Shown: piece after piece, positions 60,701-64,000 of the stretch
How positions within the stretch are numbered: the stretch's first letter is position 1
Layout: the number at the start of each line of letters is the position of its first letter
Source of the DNA: Halorubellus sp. JP-L1
Lineage (GTDB): Archaea > Halobacteriota > Halobacteria > Halobacteriales > Natrialbaceae
DNA: 64,000 nt
Direction: 5' to 3'
Assembly (NCBI RefSeq): GCF_011440375.1
Contig: NZ_JAAOIR010000001.1
Location: 1-64,000 of the forward strand
Notes under the pieces: generated by a model
Database searches by the model: none
Told to the model about the DNA's origin: nothing
Seen by the model: the letters and a program-made list of their open reading frames with translations, nothing else
Position numbers and translations under genes: made by a program

Positions 60701-61244
60701 GGTCACTGAGACAGAGCAGACAACCCACTCTTATTGGGCGAAGCGGGCTCGATCGCCATCTCACGATTTCACTGGTGAGACCCGACACCACCGGACCGAA
60801 CCTCGGGAGTACGCAACCGAGTATCTGGTCAATACACCGGTTACGAACACGAAGACCCGCCAGCGATACGTCGTGTCCCGCCAGATCACGGAGACACGAG
60901 AGAAGTGGACGTTCATGACGGAAGTGGCTTCGTTAGAGAAGGCACGCTCTCTTGCAGTCGGGGAAGACACACGAATCGGGACTATCGAACGCGATACCGA
61001 ATGGACGCTCAGCAAGAACGAAACCGTCACCGAGGTCGTCCGGACGTACGACGACAAGGAGAACGTCAATACGACGTTCGCTACCGTGGAGGGGACGCTC
61101 GTGTACGGTCCGAACTCCGGAGAGATGCGACCGTTCTCAATTAATATTGAACTAAGTGGTTACGCAAGCAAAGACGAAATCATAGACGTTGCCATGAACC
61201 GAACGATCACCTGCGAGCGGGAGACGGGGACCTGTCATGAATAA
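57783..61244 (+). CDS. large secreted PKD-repeat protein
   Basis: 1153 residues. Signal peptide (VVAALLVTTSATPGLLHA). PKD domain 1 (about 26-118: NVDAGLDQHVRAGATVLLDGHESSDPDGQIETYAWQIETPDG) has a CPDC pair; PKD 2 (about 120-205). A Pro/Gly/Asn linker (about 206-265) follows, then Ig-like domains to about 600. The last 450 residues are Thr/Glu/Arg-rich with many KVTE/TRKVT repeats (RNIRKQVTETEQTT; TREKWTFMTEV) and a pair of Cys (ECRQFAGCHVE; CERETGTCHE). Base composition changes from GC-rich to AT-richer from about 59300, in mid-gene. Its end overlaps the next gene by 8 nt. Probably an extracellular adhesin or structural protein, held by its partner. Confidence 0.85.
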   Translation: MDWKIVVAALLVTTSATPGLLHAPPNAPPNVDAGLDQHVRAGATVLLDGHESSDPDGQIETYAWQIETPDGERIEPDCPDCARTRFEATTVGTYNVSLTVTDDDGAASTDHLYVTVTADDGPSVSVTGSDQTTSGSSVTFDANATPGSEPITDVSWAVDGKAVQPVDDTTFTRSFADTGSRQITVTVTDDIGRTNSATHQLEVTDPSPDPGNGTTPGPGTPPPNGTTPPSDPVITPDPNPENGTDPPNQGEPGAPPQSPGDGSDGNGTNATLATKYDPAISGPRLVTGDEPLDAAYEVTGAPPASKITRIQWRVNGDPATSAFAIQTTWTPGDHTIEATLFYDDGSSDVARFPDGTTDVVADPAPEPSLSSITTDATRLTGDFIATDGYGNLEDVTVTIDGAQVFDGDYPPQRALQPTRVEDNYRYDDITPETEYTIKLTTTDARNQTRTATRTITTDDGPEILSIGFRNDPVDSYHPRIDSDRYTATHVVKIDLNGYDQHKVSVENLELVDGFRRLDEKSRSYNKDTDILMVTSDWSGHTPGSYYISTAVKTGGETISEKESDFRVTPSPPELRITSPTEGTKRVVQNWAMVVDASQSFDPDGHNLRIDWLEGASSLQQRKWVATLEPTDEAGVRLKDESGAYTEEQDSFLPYYVPRISGIQEETVGPYNGSEDVVMTVQTKSYAFTKNTNRYNITLDARTNSTAVDILSVEKRKVPIEDVEGNNAIKDRLHKWAVKVRVQAGALEDGEHWLTLYNEENPERIYVSEELGDVDLRSSKEKRGLNVTSTAYEVVNESGRVTRKVTEQDTYERLTEDGWVREATTDVVESVEVETKEAEEYTETRRRNFESKSGARRFAGLRDEWSYEGSESYEETEEKIKQRWTRDPAAGRPTGSTRRVVTNPNAYVKQRQYEYTTTEEVTTWKDVSKTITINTTEEETITSVECRQFAGCHVETETVTKVVTKQVTRNIRKQVTETEQTTHSYWAKRARSPSHDFTGETRHHRTEPREYATEYLVNTPVTNTKTRQRYVVSRQITETREKWTFMTEVASLEKARSLAVGEDTRIGTIERDTEWTLSKNETVTEVVRTYDDKENVNTTFATVEGTLVYGPNSGEMRPFSINIELSGYASKDEIIDVAMNRTITCERETGTCHE

Positions 61245-62184
61245 CGCAGCCGCACTTCTCGCTGGACTGTTACTCGCACAGTCACTTGTACTTCCAGCAG
61301 CGGCGCATGCACCCATCGAAGACACTTCAGCTACGCTCAAAGAACCCAAAGACGAAGTACTCGAACGGACCCTCCAAGTTCGAGGGACGGAATACCAACT
61401 CCGGGTCAACACCTCCAACCATACCGTCTCGGTGTTCGCCGAACACTTAGCTGCAAACGAAACGAACGCAAGGTACGCTGTCTCCCTCGACAATCAAATT
61501 GTGATAAATCAGGGTTGGAATGCCTCTGAAGGGGAAACGAGCCGGTCTCAGGCGAATTTGATATATCAATATGATGCAACAGAACGAGTCCGAAACATTA
61601 CGCTGAGCACGTTCTACGGGTCCACATCCCTATCGTACAATTTCACGGTTCCACGAACGTACGAGGGGCGATACCTCCGTCCCACAGTTACGGATGTGGA
61701 TCTCAACCAAATCAACGAATCACACGGAAGAGTGACGGTAACAGTTCGATCGGACTCCAAGTATTATTACCCGGTCTATTTCCAGATCTGGGCGCCGGGT
61801 GTCCAAGGTAAGTATCTACAAGCGATCCGTGAGAACGGGGAGAATGTAACTACGGCTTCGATAATCGTCCCCGTCGAAGAAGGAGATGTTTTCGAGGGGG
61901 AACTCAAAGCGCACACAGGTTGGCTCAATGAATCTGGGCCGTTGCACGCACAGTGGGAGTACTATGGACATCCTGGCCAGGAGCAGTTCGATCGAGTGCC
62001 GTTCGAACCGATGGATATCGAGAAGATAGACGACTACTCGTATAGGAACGAGAGTCGCGATGCGCAGAGACCTGAAGATTCGGTTTTGAGTGAACAGTAT
62101 CGAACTATCATTGGTGGGGTCGCCGCGGCGTCGTTCGTCCTGATCGTGGTTGCTGTGTTGGTTGCGCAACGACGGCGGACTTAG
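61237..62184 (+). CDS. membrane-anchored secreted protein, partner of the PKD protein
   Basis: 315 residues. Signal peptide (NAAALLAGLLLAQSLVLPAAAHA), a beta-rich ectodomain with many N-glycosylation sequons, and a C-terminal hydrophobic helix (IIGGVAAASFVLIVVAVLVA) followed by QRRRT. It overlaps the PKD gene by 8 nt, so translation is coupled and the two products may form a surface complex. AT-richer codon use continues from the second half of the PKD gene. No domain is recognised. It ends 4 nt inside the convergent SelW gene. Confidence 0.82.
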   Translation: MNNAAALLAGLLLAQSLVLPAAAHAPIEDTSATLKEPKDEVLERTLQVRGTEYQLRVNTSNHTVSVFAEHLAANETNARYAVSLDNQIVINQGWNASEGETSRSQANLIYQYDATERVRNITLSTFYGSTSLSYNFTVPRTYEGRYLRPTVTDVDLNQINESHGRVTVTVRSDSKYYYPVYFQIWAPGVQGKYLQAIRENGENVTTASIIVPVEEGDVFEGELKAHTGWLNESGPLHAQWEYYGHPGQEQFDRVPFEPMDIEKIDDYSYRNESRDAQRPEDSVLSEQYRTIIGGVAAASFVLIVVAVLVAQRRRT

Positions 62185-62411
62185 GCGTGCTGTCTGACGT
62201 CGCGGACGATCTCGTCGACGTCGTAGTCGTCGTCTGCGATGTCGAAGACGGTGGTGCCGTTGGCGGTGACGGTGAAGACGCCGTCGTCGCCGGGGACGAG
62301 CGTGACTTCGTCGATGGTTTCGCCGAAGGATTGGACGAGGACGTGCTGGACGTCTTCGGCACGGTTCAGGTACCCACAGGGAAGGCAGAATTCGATTTCG
62401 ACGGTCGTCAT
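62181..62411 (-). CDS. SelT/SelW/SelH (Rdx) family thioredoxin-like protein
   Basis: 76 residues. Opening MTTVEIEFCLPCGYLNRAEDVQHVLVQSFG has the redox CxxC (Cys 9 and 12) at the end of the first strand, followed by the long helix; the second half VTLVPGDDGVFTVTANGTTVFD is the beta hairpin. This is the compact Rdx fold, where Cys replaces selenocysteine. Probably a small cytoplasmic thiol redox protein. Confidence 0.92.
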   Translation of the reverse strand: MTTVEIEFCLPCGYLNRAEDVQHVLVQSFGETIDEVTLVPGDDGVFTVTANGTTVFDIADDDYDVDEIVRDVRQHA

Positions 62412-62444
62412 CGCTCTTGTGTTCGGTCTGGTATTGGGTAAGGG

Positions 62445-63245
62445 TTATCGTCCGGTATAGGTCTCTGCGAGGGCGTCGAGTGCGTCGTGGTGTTCGGTCG
62501 TGTGGGGGGCGGTGAGTGGAGAGACGCTGACGTTCCCGTTGACGATCGCGTAGCGGTCGGTTCCGGGTTCGTCTGGGACGTCGCCGCTGGCCATGCGCTC
62601 CCAGATGTGGTCGTGGAGGACGATGCGGCCGTCGTCGTGGGTGGCGTCCATGTGGTAGGAGTGCGAGGGACGCGTGATCTCCATTTCCGCGGGGCCGTTC
62701 TCGGGGATGGGGGCGTTGACGTTCAAATAGTCCGCGTGGTCGAAGACGCCGGTGTCCAGGGCGTGCTCGACGAGGTACGCGGTTGCGGTGGCCGCTTCGC
62801 GGTAGTCTTCCTTCTCGGGTTGGACGTCAGAGAACTGGACGTCGCCGGGAATGGGGACGTAGAGACTCGTGGCGATTGCCGGGAGGCCGAAGAACGCGGC
62901 TTCGACGGCAGCTGAGACGGTACCGGAGCGTCCGAGAACGTAGTGGCCGAGGTTCGCGCCGCGGTTGCAGCCGGCGACGACGAGGTCTGGGTCGTCGATG
63001 AACTCCGTGAGGCCGGCGACGACGCAGTCCGTGGGAGTGCCCTCGACCGCGTACCCGAGTTCGTGCTCGGTGAGTTCGGCGGTTGTGGACATGCTTCGGC
63101 CGACGGCGCTCTGGTCGTCTGCTGGGGCGACGACGGTGACGTCGCCGTGGTCGTCGAGGGCGTCGGCGAGCGCGTGGAGGCCGGGGCTGTCGATGCCGTC
63201 GTCGTTCGTGAGGAGGATCGAGCGGTCGGCGTCGGCGCTTGTCAT
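62445..63245 (-). CDS. surE: 5'-nucleotidase SurE
   Basis: 266 residues from ATG (MTSADADRSILLTNDDGID). SurE dephosphorylates 5'- and 3'-nucleotides with a divalent metal. Metal ligands are visible in LLTNDDGIDSPG (Asp pair at about 16-17), the Ser in DQSAVGRSMS (about 44-53), and Asn in VVAGCNRGANLGHYVLGRSGTVSAA (about 92-116). The C-terminal strands (EMEITRPSHSYHMDATHDDGR and TDRYAIVNGNVSVSPLT) are typical. The open frame extends far upstream but only as Arg-rich shadow. Follows the SelW gene on the opposite side with a 33-nt gap. Confidence 0.96.
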   Translation of the reverse strand: MTSADADRSILLTNDDGIDSPGLHALADALDDHGDVTVVAPADDQSAVGRSMSTTAELTEHELGYAVEGTPTDCVVAGLTEFIDDPDLVVAGCNRGANLGHYVLGRSGTVSAAVEAAFFGLPAIATSLYVPIPGDVQFSDVQPEKEDYREAATATAYLVEHALDTGVFDHADYLNVNAPIPENGPAEMEITRPSHSYHMDATHDDGRIVLHDHIWERMASGDVPDEPGTDRYAIVNGNVSVSPLTAPHTTEHHDALDALAETYTGR

Positions 63246-63337
63246 GTCCGAGTCTGTGGCGGTGTGGTGGTTAAGCGTGTGGGTCGCGGGCGTTCGCGAC
63301 CCGCGAAGGGAGTCGGTGATCGATTCGAGCGAGCGTG

Positions 63338-64000
63338 CTACAGTGGTGCGGGTGCGTGGTCGACGGTGGTCTGTTCGTCGACGACGAGGTTGTACGCTTG
63401 CTCGTCGTCGTTCCAGAGGGCGAGTACGCCGTCGAACGTGAGGAGGTCGCCGTAGTCGGCGTACGCGAGGGCGTCGTTGAGTGCGGTTTCGTTCGTGAGG
63501 ACGGCGTAGTGGTCGGTTCCCTGGCTGCCGTCCCCGACCTTGTAGAGTGGGTTGGCGTCGTCCCGGTCGGTCAGGTCGTGCGAGAGCTTGACGGCGATCG
63601 CTTTGATCCGGTTGGGGACGTGCGATTCGGTGTCGGCCATGCGCGCGTACTTCGAGGAGCTTGCGGTGACGTCGAGGCGACGTGCGCCGTCGCGGCGGAG
63701 GATGCTGTAGGCGTACTGGACGTCGACGTTCACGAACTCGCCGGGCGTGTGCTCGGTGTCGGACTCGGGGGTGGCGTCGTCGAGTCGGCGCTGGAACTCG
63801 GGGACGTCGAGGTCGGGTTTGACGTCGAACGTCCACCCGTGGTCGGTGGGCTCCTGGCCGGCCCAGAGTCGGACGGTCGGCGAGTAGACGGTCGCGTCGG
63901 TCGTCTGGACGACGGCGCGTTCGGCCGTTCGGAGGCCGGTGGCGGTGTTCTCGTCGGCGGGTGCGAGCGCGACGAGTGCACCGTCGTCGGCGACGGCGTT
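63338..64000 (-). CDS. hypothetical protein, 5' end outside window
   Basis: At least 220 residues; the frame stays open to the window edge. The visible part begins NAVADDGALVALAPADENTA and includes VYSPTVRLWAGQEPTDHGW, EFVNVDVQYAYSILRRDGARR, SHVPNRIKAIAVKLSHDL and DHYAVLTNETALNDALAYADYGDLLTFDGVLALWNDDE. Soluble, mixed alpha/beta, acidic. I do not recognise a family. The GTG at 63733 is not the true start because protein-like sequence continues upstream of it. Confidence 0.78.
   Translation of the reverse strand, partial: NAVADDGALVALAPADENTATGLRTAERAVVQTTDATVYSPTVRLWAGQEPTDHGWTFDVKPDLDVPEFQRRLDDATPESDTEHTPGEFVNVDVQYAYSILRRDGARRLDVTASSSKYARMADTESHVPNRIKAIAVKLSHDLTDRDDANPLYKVGDGSQGTDHYAVLTNETALNDALAYADYGDLLTFDGVLALWNDDEQAYNLVVDEQTTVDHAPAPL

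Noticed and set aside
62445-63836. 463-codon reading of the surE frame
   Set aside because: The upstream 197 codons are Arg/Pro-rich shadow over the neighbouring gene; SurE homologues begin near the ATG at 63245.

Overview
The window is a piece of a haloarchaeal chromosome (class Halobacteria). This rests on the high-GC, acidic proteome (Asp/Glu-rich proteins, GAC/GAG/CTC codons), the 16S-tRNA-Ala-23S-5S operon with an archaeal bulge-helix-bulge pre-23S processing stem, TATA/BRE promoters with near-leaderless starts, and archaeal families such as Rnp4, DGGGP synthase, HalOD1, Lrp-TRASH and Orc1/Cdc6. I do not name a genus.

Layout. 1-4450 is the rRNA operon: 3' part of 16S, tRNA-Ala(TGC), 23S, 5S, then two U-tailed hairpins. 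4809-18581 is ordinary core chromosome: two GT4 glycosyltransferases, RNase P subunit Rnp4, a YhbY-type RNA-binding protein coupled to an MscS channel, a copper module (CopA ATPase, SHOCT membrane protein, Lrp/AsnC-TRASH regulator), the SRP RNA (minus strand, 13830-14136), a cysteine synthase, a CoA-binding protein, a RAD55-like ATPase and a UbiA-type lipid prenyltransferase.

From tRNA-Arg(TCG) at 18677 to about 47462 lies an integrated mobile element of about 28.7 kb, bounded by a 14-bp copy of the tRNA 3' end next to a tyrosine integrase. Left to right it carries: an HUH rolling-circle Rep; a DUF7692-like gene; a late operon of at least 15 tightly overlapping minus-strand genes (36142 to 22300) made mostly of small membrane proteins, a 1355-residue repeat-rich surface protein, a 480-residue secreted anchored protein and a P-loop ATPase; an AbrB-like regulator over phased iterons; an Orc1/Cdc6 between AT-rich cargo islands; a three-gene cytosine methyltransferase / GHKL ATPase / methyltransferase-fold operon that looks like a defence cassette; a PhiH1-type repressor with a phased operator; an early operon of zinc-ribbon proteins; and the integrase. 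HUH replication, a P-loop ATPase and membrane/spike proteins without any recognisable capsid or terminase suggest a provirus or plasmid that leaves the cell in membrane vesicles (pleolipovirus-like or plasmid-vesicle-like logic). This is inference.

47.5-64 kb is chromosome again: tandem att remnants, a vWA surface protein with a pilin-like N-terminus, a glutathionyl-hydroquinone-reductase-like GST, an unknown protein, a large halobacterial transducer with an acidic tail, a PKD-containing secreted protein with an anchored partner, a Rdx/SelW protein, SurE, and a gene cut by the window edge.
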